Source: Pseudomonadota bacterium (GTDB lineage Bacteria > Pseudomonadota > Gammaproteobacteria > Burkholderiales > Rhodocyclaceae). From it: DNA of 49,000 nucleotides. The position numbers and the translations under genes were made by a program. Positions 16,732-26,175 of the stretch are shown one piece after another (the first letter of the stretch is position 1; each line of letters starts with the position of its first letter). The stretch covers positions 1-49,000 of the forward strand of contig JAKOZI010000011.1 in assembly GCA_029780075.1 (NCBI GenBank), in the 5' to 3' direction. A model generated the notes under the pieces. That model saw only the letters and a list, made by a program, of their open reading frames with translations. It had not been told where the DNA came from and ran no database searches.

Positions 16732-18063
16732 ATGTCGTCGATGACCCCGCAGGAAATCGTTTGCGAACTTGACAAACATATCGTCGGTCAGGGCAAGGCC
16801 AAGAAGGCCGTGGCCATTGCACTGCGCAGTCGTTGGCGGCGCGCACAGGTGGCGGAGCCCTTGCGGCAGGAGATTACCCCGAAGAACATCCTGCTGATCG
16901 GACCCACCGGTGTGGGCAAGACCGAAATCGCTCGCCGCCTGGCACGTCTGGCCAATGCGCCGTTCATCAAGGTCGAAGCGACCAAGTTCACCGAGGTCGG
17001 ATACGTGGGCCGCGATGTCGAGACGATCATCCGTGACCTGGTCGAGATCGCCGTCAAGAGCGGTCGTGAACAAGCCATGCGCGGTGTGCGTGTGCGTGCC
17101 GACGACGCCGCTGAAGATCGCATTCTCGACGCGCTGCTGCCGCCGGCGCGCGGCAATTTCTTCAACGACGCACAATCGACAGAAGACAACGCCACGCGCC
17201 AGAAATTCCGTAAAAAGTTGCGCGAAGGCGAACTTGACGACAAGGAAATCGAGGTCGAGGTTGCGGCGCCATCGATGAAGGCCGAGATCTTTGCGCCACC
17301 TGGTATGGAAGAGCTGACCGCGCAGATCCAGGGGATGTTTCAGAACATGGGCGGTGGCCGCAAGAAATCGCGCAAGCTGAAGATCTTCGAGGCGCGCAGG
17401 TTGCTGATCGATGAGGAAGCGGCGAAACTGGTCAATGACGAAGAGGTCAAGCTTGATGCGGTCAGGAATGTCGAGCAGAACGGCATCGTCTTCCTCGACG
17501 AAATCGACAAGATCGCCTCGCGCAGCGACACGCACGGCGTCGATGTCTCGCGGCAGGGCGTACAGCGCGACCTGTTGCCGCTGGTTGAAGGCACGACCGT
17601 ATCAACCAAGTACGGCATGATCCGTACCGATCACATCCTGTTCATCGCCAGCGGCGCCTTCCACCTGGCCAAACCTTCGGATCTCATTCCCGAGTTGCAG
17701 GGCCGCCTGCCGATCCGCGTCGAACTCGACTCGCTGTCGGTGGCCGACTTCGAATGCATCCTGACCCAGACCGACGCCTGCCTGACCAAGCAGTACCAGG
17801 CGCTGCTGGCCACCGAAGGCGTAACGCTCGACTTCGCCGCGGATGGCATCAGGCGCCTGGCCGAGATTGCCTGGTCGGTCAACGAGCGGACCGAAAACAT
17901 CGGTGCACGACGCCTGTATACGGTAATGGAGCGGCTGCTTGAGGAGGTGTCGTTCTCGGCCAGCCAGGGAGGCCTGATGATGGTTGCCATCGATGCTGGC
18001 TACGTGGACAGCCGCCTCGCCGAACTGGCACAGAACGAAGATCTGTCCCGCTACGTTCTGTAG
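16732..18063 (+). CDS. hslU: HslU ATPase of the HslUV protease
   Basis: AAA+ unfoldase that feeds substrates to HslV. Walker A is [15 protein letters not shown] near 61-75, Walker [12 protein letters not shown] near 249-259, sensor 2 [19 protein letters not shown] near 385, and the C-terminus ends DLSRYVL, as in family members that insert it into HslV. The intermediate I-domain (about 110-240) is present. 443 residues is typical. It is the last gene of the unit; 118 bases without recognisable features separate it from the convergent universal stress gene. Confidence 0.98.
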   Translation: MSSMTPQEIVCELDKHIVGQGKAKKAVAIALRSRWRRAQVAEPLRQEITPKNILLIGPTGVGKTEIARRLARLANAPFIKVEATKFTEVGYVGRDVETIIRDLVEIAVKSGREQAMRGVRVRADDAAEDRILDALLPPARGNFFNDAQSTEDNATRQKFRKKLREGELDDKEIEVEVAAPSMKAEIFAPPGMEELTAQIQGMFQNMGGGRKKSRKLKIFEARRLLIDEEAAKLVNDEEVKLDAVRNVEQNGIVFLDEIDKIASRSDTHGVDVSRQGVQRDLLPLVEGTTVSTKYGMIRTDHILFIASGAFHLAKPSDLIPELQGRLPIRVELDSLSVADFECILTQTDACLTKQYQALLATEGVTLDFAADGIRRLAEIAWSVNERTENIGARRLYTVMERLLEEVSFSASQGGLMMVAIDAGYVDSRLAELAQNEDLSRYVL

Positions 18064-18181
18064 CGCCGCACGCCAGCCTGCGTGTCGTGGAGTAGTTGGC
18101 TTTGCTCGCGTTCTGGCGGCCAGAGGCGCTGCGCGTACCTCCCCTGCGCGAGGTGAGCTCGGTGGCCGCGCGGTCCGCGAC

Positions 18182-18610
18182 TTATTTCACCACCAGGACC
18201 GGCAGGTCGGTCAGGTGGATGACCCGGTTGGTGACCGAGCCGAGCAGCACGCCGGCCACTGAACCGAGGCCGCGAGCCCCGATGACGATCAAGGTGCAGC
18301 GCTGGTCTCTGGCGAAATCGACAATCGTCGGAGCAGGGTCTCCGATGAGAATGTGCGGCGCGTAAGCGAGTCCGGCAGTGTCCAGCCTGGCGCGGGCGAC
18401 TGCCAGCGAGTTGCTTGCGGCCTCGCGGTGGTAGTCCTGAAGCACGCCGCTGTCGACAAAACGCGCCACGTCGGATGGCAGGGGAGGTTGCACGTTGACC
18501 AGAAGGATCGCCGGAGCGGTGACGTTCCTGGCGACTTCGCGAACGACATGGTCTACCGCGCGCAAGGCCGGTGGCGAGCCATCGACTGGTAGTAACCAAA
18601 GTGGCTTCAT
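18182..18610 (-). CDS. universal stress protein (UspA family)
   Basis: A 142-residue single UspA domain: strand MKPLWLLPVDGSPPALRAVDH at the N-terminus and the ATP-binding pattern GARGLGSVAGVLLGSVTNRVIH near the C-terminus (G-2x-G-9x-G-S/T). It would bind ATP and act in stress survival in the cytoplasm. The start is the ATG at 18610, which overlaps the stop of the TerC-family gene as ATGA; a longer reading upstream gives a non-family N-terminus. Cotranscription and translational coupling with the membrane protein suggest a shared function. Confidence 0.92.
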   Translation of the reverse strand: MKPLWLLPVDGSPPALRAVDHVVREVARNVTAPAILLVNVQPPLPSDVARFVDSGVLQDYHREAASNSLAVARARLDTAGLAYAPHILIGDPAPTIVDFARDQRCTLIVIGARGLGSVAGVLLGSVTNRVIHLTDLPVLVVK

Positions 18611-19350
18611 CCTTGTTTTCCCTTTGCAATGCTCTCGGCGTCCGCAGAAATCAGTTCGACCGTCGCGCGTGCCTGGTGCTGCCGACTGGCCAGCCATTTG
18701 CCGACGACGATGACCAGCAGCGCGCCGAGCGTTGACGCCAGGTAAGCGCTGTGTGGAACGACCTCACGCCAGCGCTCTGGCAGGGCCGGGTCAGTGATCA
18801 GCATGCCGCCTCCGATCCAGCCCAGCAGTCCACCTCCGGCGGTGATCACCACCGGAAACCGATCCATCAAGGTGAGTACCAGCTTGCTTCCCCAGACGAC
18901 GATCGGGATCGAGACCACAATGCCGAAGATGACCAGAATGATCGATCCGTGCGCTGCAGCGGCGACAGCGATGACGTTGTCCAGGCTCATGACGGCGTCG
19001 GCGACGATGATCGTCTTGATTGCTCCGGTCAGCGTGGTGCTTCCCTGCACATTGCCATGTGCGTCCTCGTCTTCCGGCAGCACGAGCTTGATCCCGATCC
19101 AGAACAACAACAGGCCGCCAATGATCTTGAGATAAGGGACCACCAGCAGTTGCAGGGCAAAGTAGATCAGTACAATGCGTAGCCCGATCGCGCCGAAAAC
19201 GCCCCAGAAGATGCCCTTGTTGCGCTGTGCCTGCGGCAGCTTTCGGCAGGCCAGGGCGATGACCACGGCGTTATCGCCACCGAGCAGGATGTCGATGGCG
19301 ATGATCTGGAGTACGGCGAGCCAGAAGGTCGGGGAAGCGAGATCAGGCAT
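18607..19350 (-). CDS. TerC/YjbE-family integral membrane protein
   Basis: A 247-residue inner-membrane protein with about seven helices and the family's acidic in-membrane motifs: DILLGGDNAVVIAL near 20-33 and ADAVMSLDNVIAV near 118-130. Members export Mn2+ or supply metal to secreted enzymes, and the two Asp-Asn motifs are thought to form the metal path. I looked upstream (19351-19556) for a yybP-ykoY manganese riboswitch and did not find its conserved core. The universal stress gene overlaps its stop. Confidence 0.9.
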   Translation of the reverse strand: MPDLASPTFWLAVLQIIAIDILLGGDNAVVIALACRKLPQAQRNKGIFWGVFGAIGLRIVLIYFALQLLVVPYLKIIGGLLLFWIGIKLVLPEDEDAHGNVQGSTTLTGAIKTIIVADAVMSLDNVIAVAAAAHGSIILVIFGIVVSIPIVVWGSKLVLTLMDRFPVVITAGGGLLGWIGGGMLITDPALPERWREVVPHSAYLASTLGALLVIVVGKWLASRQHQARATVELISADAESIAKGKQG

Positions 19351-19556
19351 AAGGCGTGTCCATGCGTGCAGGAAGGCGTCGCCAATGCGTGGCTCGGTCG
19401 GCGGCGATTGCCACCAGCCGCCTGGCTGCGCGGAGCACGCTTGGCATCATGAGCCGGTGATTGTCTCACATCGTGACGGCGTTTCTCGAACCCACGAACC
19501 GAAGTCACCGGGCTTTCCGGCGACATGCGCAGGCACTTGTTCCCCATGAACCGGAA

Positions 19557-20906
19557 TCACAGCAACTCCAGGGGCGGCGTCAATCCGGGAGATGAACTCG
19601 AAAAGCTGCCCTGAACCGCGGTCTGACCCAGTTTTGCCAAGACCTTGTTGGCTTCACGCAAGCGGCCCAGCACCTTGACCAGCAAGACCTTGTTGAAGCG
19701 CTCCCGTACTTCGTCAGAGCTCAACTCGAGGGCCGCGCTATTGATTTCAAGGAACAAGGTGGGTTCGAGAGTGACTACTGTGGCGTGACGCTGGCTGTCG
19801 GTCGGATGCAGGAACGCCATTTCTCCGACCACCTCGCTGGAGCCGAGTCGGCATATCACCCGCCCATTGGAAGATATCTCGACAAAGCCGTCAACAATCA
19901 CGCCAAACTTGCGGTGATTATCTCCTTCGCGGACCACCGTCACTTTCTCCGACAGTTCCCGCCAGACGCTGATGCGCAGCACCTCCCACAACTCGATGTC
20001 CTCGAACTCGGCGAAGAACGTCAGGTTCCGCAAGCGCTCGAAGTGTGTCAGATCCTGCTGCGTCTGATCTTCTTCCTGCATCTGGTAGCGCACGGGCGTC
20101 AGGTCCTTGGCGAACTCGGCGCCATTGCGGTAGCGGCTGTAGAGATCTTTCTCCAGCGCTTTCCGGATGATCGGGTCGAGGCCGGGTGGCAAACTCGGCC
20201 GCAACGCGCAGACCGAAGGCGCGTCCATGTTGACGATCTTGTAGACCAGAGCGGCGGCGTTGTTGGCTCGAAACGGCAGCCGTCCGGTCAACAACTGGAA
20301 CAGCAGTACGCCCAGCGAGTAGAGGTCGGTCTTGTGATTCAGCGGATAGTTCTTGACCTGCTCGGGTGACATGTAGGCGGGCGAGCCCACACCCATCACG
20401 AACGTGGAGTCCTTGCCCATATCCTTTTGCAGATTGAGGCCGAGTCCGAAATCGGTGATTTTCGGATTGTCGTTGGCATCGATCAGAATATTGGCCGGCT
20501 TGATGTCGCGATGCACGACCCCGCGCCGGAAGGCGTGATCAAGGGCCAGACAACACTTGAAAATGATGCCGATGACGCGGTGCATCGGCAATAGTCGATT
20601 GATCGCGCAAAACTTGTCGAGCGCCGGCCCGTCGACGAATTCCATCACCAGATAGGCCTGTTGCGCTTCGACCACGGCGTCGTAGATCCTGACGATGTTC
20701 GGGTGATCGAGCCTCCGACCGATCGCATCCTCGGTCTGGAAGAGCTTCCTGAGGCGCCGTGACATGGCGGCATTGTTCTCGCCGAAGTGGATCAGCTTGA
20801 TGGCGACCTGGCGCTGAAGGTCAGGATCCCACGCGAGATAGACGATCGCGGTGGCTCCCCGGCCGAGGGAGCGAATGATTTCATATTTGCCGATCTTCTC
20901 CATCAT
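19557..20906 (-). CDS. Ser/Thr protein kinase with cyclic-nucleotide-binding domain
   Basis: 449 residues. An N-terminal Hanks-type kinase (about 8-270) has glycine loop GRGATAIVYLA, VAIK lysine, catalytic HRDIKPANI, DFG as DFGLGLNL, and SPEQ in place of APE. After a helical linker, a cNMP-binding/CRP-like domain (about 300-410) includes VVREGDNHRKFGVIVDGFVEI and the phosphate-cassette region LGSSEVVGEMAFLHPTDSQRHATVV. There is no transmembrane segment, so it is cytoplasmic, unlike PknB-type kinases. The phosphate cassette has SEVVGEMAFL where cNMP binders have GExAL, followed by R-H-A, so nucleotide binding is plausible but unproven. It is divergent from grpE. A PP2C phosphatase lies at 44821 in the same window. 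Confidence 0.92.
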   Translation of the reverse strand: MMEKIGKYEIIRSLGRGATAIVYLAWDPDLQRQVAIKLIHFGENNAAMSRRLRKLFQTEDAIGRRLDHPNIVRIYDAVVEAQQAYLVMEFVDGPALDKFCAINRLLPMHRVIGIIFKCCLALDHAFRRGVVHRDIKPANILIDANDNPKITDFGLGLNLQKDMGKDSTFVMGVGSPAYMSPEQVKNYPLNHKTDLYSLGVLLFQLLTGRLPFRANNAAALVYKIVNMDAPSVCALRPSLPPGLDPIIRKALEKDLYSRYRNGAEFAKDLTPVRYQMQEEDQTQQDLTHFERLRNLTFFAEFEDIELWEVLRISVWRELSEKVTVVREGDNHRKFGVIVDGFVEISSNGRVICRLGSSEVVGEMAFLHPTDSQRHATVVTLEPTLFLEINSAALELSSDEVRERFNKVLLVKVLGRLREANKVLAKLGQTAVQGSFSSSSPGLTPPLELL

Positions 20907-21026
20907 GCCGGTACCGCGTTCTATAGATGATCAGGGGAATTGAAATGCTAGCAGCAGAAGTGCCCGTGGATGAAAAATTATGCGCGACGAGCGGCGCTGT
21001 TCAAGCCCATTGAGACCACAAAAAGG

Positions 21027-21053
21027 CTTGAAATCGGGCAAGTCGCCCCAAAC
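21027..21053 (+). promoter_or_regulatory. sigma32-like promoter of grpE
   Basis: CTTGAAA (21027-21033) is followed after 12 bases by CCCCAAAC (21046-21053), close to the heat-shock consensus CTTGAAA-N11-16-CCCCATNT. It lies about 30 bases upstream of the grpE start, directly where expected. Confidence 0.7.
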
Positions 21054-21083
21054 TCCTTTGCGTTTTCCGGGAGATCATCATCT

Positions 21084-21644
21084 ATGCAAGCAAACGAAAA
21101 AGAATCCGAACCAGCGACTGCCGAATCAGCCACGACAGAAAGCTTCGAAGCAGCCCCAGCCGCCGCGCTGGCGCAAGACGCCGGCTCCACCCTCGAAGAA
21201 GCGCTGCGGCAAGCGCAAACGAAGGCTGACGAGTACCATGATGCATGGCTGCGCGCCAAGGCCGAGACCGAGAATGTGCGCCGCCGCGCTCAGGAAGACA
21301 TCGCCAAGGCCGCCAAATTCTCCATTGATCGTTTCGCTCGCGAGTTGCTGGCCGTGAAGGACAGTCTTGAAGCGGCCCTGGCCAGCGAAACGTCGAGTGT
21401 CGAGAATCTTCGGTCGGGTACTGAACTGACCCTCAAGCAACTGGTCGCCGCTTTCGAAAAATCCACACTAGCCGAAATCAATCCGCTTGGCGAGAAGTTC
21501 GACCCGCATCGCCATCAGGCAATCAGCGTTGTCGCATCGGAGCAGGAACCCAATACCGTGGTCACCGTACTGCAAAAGGGCTATCTGCTGGCCGATCGCG
21601 TGCTGCGTCCGGCGCTGGTCGTAGTGGCCAAGGGGACAACTTGA
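21084..21644 (+). CDS. grpE: nucleotide exchange factor GrpE
   Basis: Releases ADP from DnaK. About 186 residues from the ATG at 21084 ([13 protein letters not shown]), with GGGAGA nine bases upstream; the frame is open further upstream but that part overlaps the promoter. An acidic N-terminus is followed by the long coiled-coil helix ([51 protein letters not shown]) and the C-terminal beta domain ([46 protein letters not shown]). It is the first gene of the grpE-dnaK-dnaJ cluster. Its stop codon lies inside the -35 of the next heat-shock promoter. Confidence 0.96.
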   Translation: MQANEKESEPATAESATTESFEAAPAAALAQDAGSTLEEALRQAQTKADEYHDAWLRAKAETENVRRRAQEDIAKAAKFSIDRFARELLAVKDSLEAALASETSSVENLRSGTELTLKQLVAAFEKSTLAEINPLGEKFDPHRHQAISVVASEQEPNTVVTVLQKGYLLADRVLRPALVVVAKGTT

Positions 21645-21667
21645 AATCTTCGGCATGATCCCCAGTT
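21640..21667 (+). promoter_or_regulatory. sigma32-like promoter of dnaK
   Basis: CTTGAAA (21640-21646) spans the grpE stop codon. After 13 bases comes CCCCAGTT (21660-21667). It is a second heat-shock-type promoter, about 75 bases before dnaK, that would allow more DnaK than GrpE to be made. Confidence 0.65.
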
Positions 21668-21740
21668 GTGGTTCATCACCAGACCTTCCGGTTTTGGCGA
21701 ATGTATATACAAAATAATGAGATATTGAAAGGATTCTGAA

Positions 21741-23678
21741 ATGGGCAAGATCATCGGCATTGACCTCGGTACGACCAACTCCTGTGTCGCGGTAATGGAG
21801 AACGGCAAGCCGAAAGTGATCGAGAACTCTGAGGGGGCGCGTACTACGCCATCGATCGTGGCCTACGCCGAAGACGGCGAGATTCTCTGTGGCGCGCCGG
21901 CCAAGCGCCAGGCGGTGACCAATCCGAGGAACACACTGTACGCGGTCAAGCGGCTGATCGGTCGTCGCTTCGAGGAAAAGGAAGTGCAAAAGGACATCTC
22001 GCTGATGCCCTTCAAGATTCTCAAGGCCGACAACGGCGACGCCTGGGTCGAAGTGCGAGGCAAGAAGATTGCACCCCCGCAGGTGTCCGCCGAGGTCCTG
22101 CGCAAAATGAAGAAGACCGCCGAGGACTATCTTGGCGAGGAAGTCACCGAGGCGGTCATCACCGTGCCGGCCTACTTCAACGACAGCCAGCGGCAGGCGA
22201 CCAAGGATGCCGGCCGGATCGCCGGCCTTGAAGTGAAGCGCATCATCAATGAACCGACGGCGGCGGCACTGGCCTTCGGCATGGACAAGAAGCAGGGCGA
22301 CAAGAAGATCGCCGTTTATGACCTTGGTGGCGGGACCTTCGACATTTCGATCATCGAAATTGCCGAGGTCGAAGGCGAGCATCAGTTCGAGGTGCTGTCA
22401 ACCAACGGCGATACCTTCCTCGGTGGCGAAGACTTCGACCAGCGCTTGATCGACTACATCATCGAAGAATTCAAGAAGGAATCCGGGGTCAACCTGAAGG
22501 CCGACGTGCTGGCCCTGCAGCGTCTCAAGGATGCTGCCGAAAAGGCCAAAATCGAACTGTCGTCGGGGCAGCAGAACGAGATCAACCTGCCGTACATCAC
22601 TGCCGACAGTTCCGGACCCAAGCACCTGACACTGAAGATCACGCGCGCCAAGTTCGAGTCGCTGGTTGACGAACTCATCGAGCGTACCATCGAGCCGTGC
22701 CGCATCGCGCTGAAGGATGCCGGATGCAAGATCGGTGACATCAACGACGTGATTCTGGTCGGTGGCCAGTCACGGATGCCCAAGGTGCAGGAGCGTGTCA
22801 AAGAGTTCTTCGGCCGCGAACCCCGCCGCGATGTCAATCCCGACGAAGCGGTTGCCGTCGGCGCGGCGATCCAGGGAGGCGTACTGCAAGGCGAAGTCAA
22901 GGACGTGCTGTTGCTCGACGTGACCCCGCTATCCCTGGGTATCGAGACTCTCGGCGGGGTGATGACCAAGCTGATCAAGAAGAACACGACCATTCCGACC
23001 AAGGCGACGCAGGTTTTCTCGACGGCGGACGACAACCAGTCTGCGGTAACCATTCATGTATTGCAGGGTGAGCGAGAAATGGCCTCGGGGAACAAGAGCC
23101 TCGGGCAGTTCAACCTCTCCGATATTCCGCCGGCGCCGCGCGGCATGCCGCAGATCGAAGTCACTTTCGATATCGACGCCAATGGGATTCTGCATGTCTC
23201 GGCGAAGGACAAGGCCACCGGCAGGGAAAACAAGATCAAGATCCAGGCTTCCTCGGGTCTCAGCGAGGCGGAAGTGCAGCGTATGGTCCAGGACGCCGAG
23301 GTGCACGCGGAAGAGGACCGGAAAGCTCATGAACTGGCGGAAACGCGCAACCAGTGCGACGGTATGATTCATACGGTCAAGAAGTCACTCGCCGAATACG
23401 GCAAGGAGCTTTCCGACAGCGAGAAAAGCGTCATAGAGAATGCGATGCGGGAAGCCGAGGAAGCGATTCGTGGCAGTGACCTTGAAACCATCAGGGCCAA
23501 GAGTGAGGCGCTCGGAACGGCCGCGCAGAAGCTTGGCGAGAAGATGTACGCCAAGCAGCAAGCGCACGCCGAGGGTGCCGAGAGTGCCGCCGGCGGTGCC
23601 GGTACTGCCGGCGAGGGGAAGAAGGATGACAGCGATGTCGTCGACGCCGAATTTACCGAAGTAAAAGGCAAGAAGTAA
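21741..23678 (+). CDS. dnaK: chaperone DnaK (Hsp70)
   Basis: A 645-residue Hsp70 with ATPase signatures [13 protein letters not shown] (N-terminus), [17 protein letters not shown] (about 190-206) and [17 protein letters not shown] (about 337-353), the interdomain linker [15 protein letters not shown], a substrate-binding domain, and a Gly/Ala-rich tail ending in an acidic segment. Length and sequence are standard for betaproteobacteria. AAGGA precedes the ATG. It works with DnaJ and GrpE encoded on either side. Confidence 0.99.
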   Translation: MGKIIGIDLGTTNSCVAVMENGKPKVIENSEGARTTPSIVAYAEDGEILCGAPAKRQAVTNPRNTLYAVKRLIGRRFEEKEVQKDISLMPFKILKADNGDAWVEVRGKKIAPPQVSAEVLRKMKKTAEDYLGEEVTEAVITVPAYFNDSQRQATKDAGRIAGLEVKRIINEPTAAALAFGMDKKQGDKKIAVYDLGGGTFDISIIEIAEVEGEHQFEVLSTNGDTFLGGEDFDQRLIDYIIEEFKKESGVNLKADVLALQRLKDAAEKAKIELSSGQQNEINLPYITADSSGPKHLTLKITRAKFESLVDELIERTIEPCRIALKDAGCKIGDINDVILVGGQSRMPKVQERVKEFFGREPRRDVNPDEAVAVGAAIQGGVLQGEVKDVLLLDVTPLSLGIETLGGVMTKLIKKNTTIPTKATQVFSTADDNQSAVTIHVLQGEREMASGNKSLGQFNLSDIPPAPRGMPQIEVTFDIDANGILHVSAKDKATGRENKIKIQASSGLSEAEVQRMVQDAEVHAEEDRKAHELAETRNQCDGMIHTVKKSLAEYGKELSDSEKSVIENAMREAEEAIRGSDLETIRAKSEALGTAAQKLGEKMYAKQQAHAEGAESAAGGAGTAGEGKKDDSDVVDAEFTEVKGKK

Positions 23679-23692
23679 CATCCGCCTGAAAC

Positions 23693-23716
23693 GCGAGGCG
23701 TATAATCGCGCCTCGC
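23693..23716 (+). repeat. perfect 8-bp hairpin between dnaK and dnaJ
   Basis: GCGAGGCG and CGCCTCGC flank the eight-base loop TATAATCG. No T-run follows. It lies 14 bases after dnaK and 27 bases before dnaJ, so it could be an RNA processing site or a partial attenuator that lowers dnaJ relative to dnaK. The TATAAT in the loop has no good -35 partner. Confidence 0.6.
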
Positions 23717-23743
23717 TTCGCCCCTCAAAGTGCTCAAGAACCT

Positions 23744-24862
23744 ATGGCAAAACGCGACTTTTACGACATTCTGGGCGTCAACCGTGATGCATCCGACGAT
23801 GACATAAAGAAGGCCTACCGCAAGCTGGCGATGAAATACCATCCGGACCGCAATCCGGACAATCCCAGGGCGGAAGAGCACTTCAAGGAAGTCAAGGAAG
23901 CCTACGAGATTCTTACCGATACGCAGAAGCGAGCGGCCTACGACCAGTACGGACATGCGGGCATTGACCCGCAGGCGGGCATGGGTGCTGCCGGGGCAGG
24001 AGGCTTCTCTGACGCCTTTGGCGGCATCTTTGACGAGATTTTCGGCGGTGGTCGTGGTGGACGTTCGAATATCTATCGCGGCGCCGATCTACGTTACAAC
24101 CTCGAAGTTACTCTTGAGCAAGCGGCGTTCGGAACGGAAACGAAGATTCGCATTCCGACGATGGAAGCTTGCGACGCTTGCCATGGCAGCGGTGCCAAGG
24201 CGGGCACACAACCGAAGACCTGTCCGACGTGTCAGGGCAGCGGCCAGGTTCGACTGCAACAGGGATTCTTTTCAATCCAGCAGACTTGCCCCAAGTGCCA
24301 CGGCACCGGCCGTTTTATTGCCGAGCCTTGCGGTGCCTGTCACGGAGCGGGCCGCGTCAAGCAGCACAAGACGCTGGCGGTCAAGATTCCGGCTGGGGTC
24401 GATGAGGGAGACCGGATTCGCCTCTCAGGCGAAGGTGAGCACGGCATCAACGGTGGCCCGTCCGGAGATCTCTACGTTCAGATTCACCTCAAGTCGCACC
24501 CTGTGTTTCAGCGCGAGCAGAACGATCTGCATTGCGAGATGCCGATCAGTTTCACCACCGCCGCGCTTGGTGGAGAAATTGATATTCCGACGCTCGATGG
24601 TGTGGCGAAGATCCGTGTTCCCCCAGAGACACAGTCTGGAAAAACGTTTCGCTTGCGCGGCAAGGGCATCAAGGGGGTTCGCAGCCATAATCACGGCGAC
24701 CTGCTTTGCCACGTGGTGGTGGAAACCCCGGTTCACCTCACCGATCGTCAGAAGGAATTGTTGCGCGAGCTTGAGGAATCGAGTCGCGAAAACTCTGCGC
24801 ACCATAACCCGCGCGCCAAGTCCTGGATGGATCGTGTACGGGACTTCTTTGCGGCTCCGTGA
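23744..24862 (+). CDS. dnaJ: co-chaperone DnaJ (Hsp40)
   Basis: A type I DnaJ of 372 residues: J domain with HPD (KYHPDRNPD near 32-40), Gly/Phe-rich segment ([18 protein letters not shown]), four zinc-binding CxxCxGxG repeats ([32 protein letters not shown]) and the C-terminal substrate-binding domains. It stimulates DnaK ATPase and delivers substrates. It is the last gene of the heat-shock cluster. Confidence 0.99.
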   Translation: MAKRDFYDILGVNRDASDDDIKKAYRKLAMKYHPDRNPDNPRAEEHFKEVKEAYEILTDTQKRAAYDQYGHAGIDPQAGMGAAGAGGFSDAFGGIFDEIFGGGRGGRSNIYRGADLRYNLEVTLEQAAFGTETKIRIPTMEACDACHGSGAKAGTQPKTCPTCQGSGQVRLQQGFFSIQQTCPKCHGTGRFIAEPCGACHGAGRVKQHKTLAVKIPAGVDEGDRIRLSGEGEHGINGGPSGDLYVQIHLKSHPVFQREQNDLHCEMPISFTTAALGGEIDIPTLDGVAKIRVPPETQSGKTFRLRGKGIKGVRSHNHGDLLCHVVVETPVHLTDRQKELLRELEESSRENSAHHNPRAKSWMDRVRDFFAAP

Positions 24863-24972
24863 TCGCGCTGTCAGTCGCCCCTACCGCGTGAAGGCGCGCA
24901 ACAACCCAGTTCTTCTCTTCCTGTAAGGGAGGTGTCAGTTTCCTTGGCCATTCTTCGTCAGTCTTGGACGTG

Positions 24973-24991
24973 GCCGTGGGCCGACCACGGC
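24973..24991 (+). repeat. 7-bp stem-loop between dnaJ and the binding-protein gene
   Basis: GCCGTGG and CCACGGC flank a five-base loop, 111 bases past dnaJ and 26 bases before the next start. No T-run follows, so termination is uncertain. The rest of 24863-25016 shows only an AGGGGAGGG ribosome-binding site just before 25012/25017. Confidence 0.4.
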
Positions 24992-25016
24992 TGTTGAGCT
25001 AGGGGAGGGTCATGGC

Positions 25017-26159
25017 ATGGGTATTGCAAAAGCACTGCTGTTATGCTTTTTGGGTTGTTTGGGCTGTGTCGCTGCAGCCGAGGTGGGGGTCACCGACAAC
25101 AGCATTCTGATCGGCATGACGGCGCCGTTTTCTGGTCCGAGCGGGGCGTACGGACTGGACATGAAGATGGTGATCAACGCCTTCTTCCGGCAGGTCAATG
25201 ACGGCGGCGGCATCCATGGCCGACGGCTTGAGTTGCGCGCACTCGACGACGGCTACGAGACCGATCGGACGGTGGCCAATACCCGTGCCTTGATCAACCA
25301 GGAAAAGGTCTTCGCCCTGCTGGCCTCATACGGGTCCAGCCCAACGACGGCGGCCATGAATGAGGTTTTCGGTGTGGCCAGGGTGCCGCTGGTGGGCACC
25401 ATCTCCGGCACCGACTCGATCCGGCAGTCGCCCAGGGACCATCCGAACAATCGCTATATGTTCAACGTCCGGGCGAGCTACGCGAACGAGACTGAAGCCA
25501 TCGTCAACCAGTTGGTCTCGCTGGGCTTCAAGAACATCGCGGTCCTGTACCAGAATGATGGTTTCGGCAAGTCTGGCCTCGATGGCGTGGTGGCAGCGCT
25601 CAGGAAGCACAATCAGGTGCCGTCAGCGATTGCCACGGTGGAGCGAAACTCCGTTGAAGTCAGCCAGGCGGTACAGGACATCGCCAAGGTCAGCCCGCAA
25701 GCGGTGATCATGGTCACCCTCTACAAGCCGACGGCCGCCTTCGTGCGCGCCATGCGCAAAGCCAACCAGAAACCGCAGTTCATGACCTTGTCACCGGTTG
25801 GGGCTGACCTGCTGGTTCAGGAACTTGGTGATGAGGCGCGTGGTATCGGTATCTCGCAGGTCATGCCCTATCCGTGGAACGACACCACACCGATGATCCG
25901 CGAATACCAGAAACTGCTCGATAGGCAGGGCAAATCGTCCTACTACGGTGTCGAGGCCTATGCCATGGCGAAAGTGCTGGTCGAAGCGCTACGCAAGGCG
26001 GGCAAGGATCCCACCAGGGAAAAACTGATCAGCAGTCTGGAAAGCATGCACAACTACGACCTCGGCGGCTATCGTGTCAGCTACTCGGCGAACGACAGGC
26101 TTGGCTCGCGATTTGTCGACCTGACGGTCATCGGAAGCGGCGGCCGCGTTCTTCGCTAG
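25017..26159 (+). CDS. branched-chain-amino-acid-type ABC substrate-binding protein
   Basis: A periplasmic binding protein of the Leu/Ile/Val (Peripla_BP_6) type, 380 residues. A signal peptide (ALLLCFLGCLGCVAAA) is followed by the family opening VGVTDNSILIGMTAPFSGPSGAYG and the lobe-defining GRRLELRALDDGYETDRTVANTRALI and ALLASYGSSPTTAAMNEV. No permease or ATPase genes are adjacent. It is a stand-alone receptor, either served by a transporter elsewhere or used as a sensor partner; such orphans are common in betaproteobacteria. Two ATGs lie five bases apart after AGGGGAGGG, and only 25017 is in frame. It is convergent with cysS. Confidence 0.88.
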   Translation: MGIAKALLLCFLGCLGCVAAAEVGVTDNSILIGMTAPFSGPSGAYGLDMKMVINAFFRQVNDGGGIHGRRLELRALDDGYETDRTVANTRALINQEKVFALLASYGSSPTTAAMNEVFGVARVPLVGTISGTDSIRQSPRDHPNNRYMFNVRASYANETEAIVNQLVSLGFKNIAVLYQNDGFGKSGLDGVVAALRKHNQVPSAIATVERNSVEVSQAVQDIAKVSPQAVIMVTLYKPTAAFVRAMRKANQKPQFMTLSPVGADLLVQELGDEARGIGISQVMPYPWNDTTPMIREYQKLLDRQGKSSYYGVEAYAMAKVLVEALRKAGKDPTREKLISSLESMHNYDLGGYRVSYSANDRLGSRFVDLTVIGSGGRVLR

Positions 26160-26175
26160 GCGCTTCCCAGCAAGG

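Noticed and set aside
19351-19556. Possible manganese (yybP-ykoY) riboswitch upstream of the TerC-family gene
   Set aside because: The conserved core elements of that riboswitch could not be found on the minus strand of this region.
23701-23706. TATAAT between dnaK and dnaJ as an independent dnaJ promoter
   Set aside because: No -35 hexamer is present at 16-18 bases upstream, and the motif lies in the loop of a perfect hairpin.
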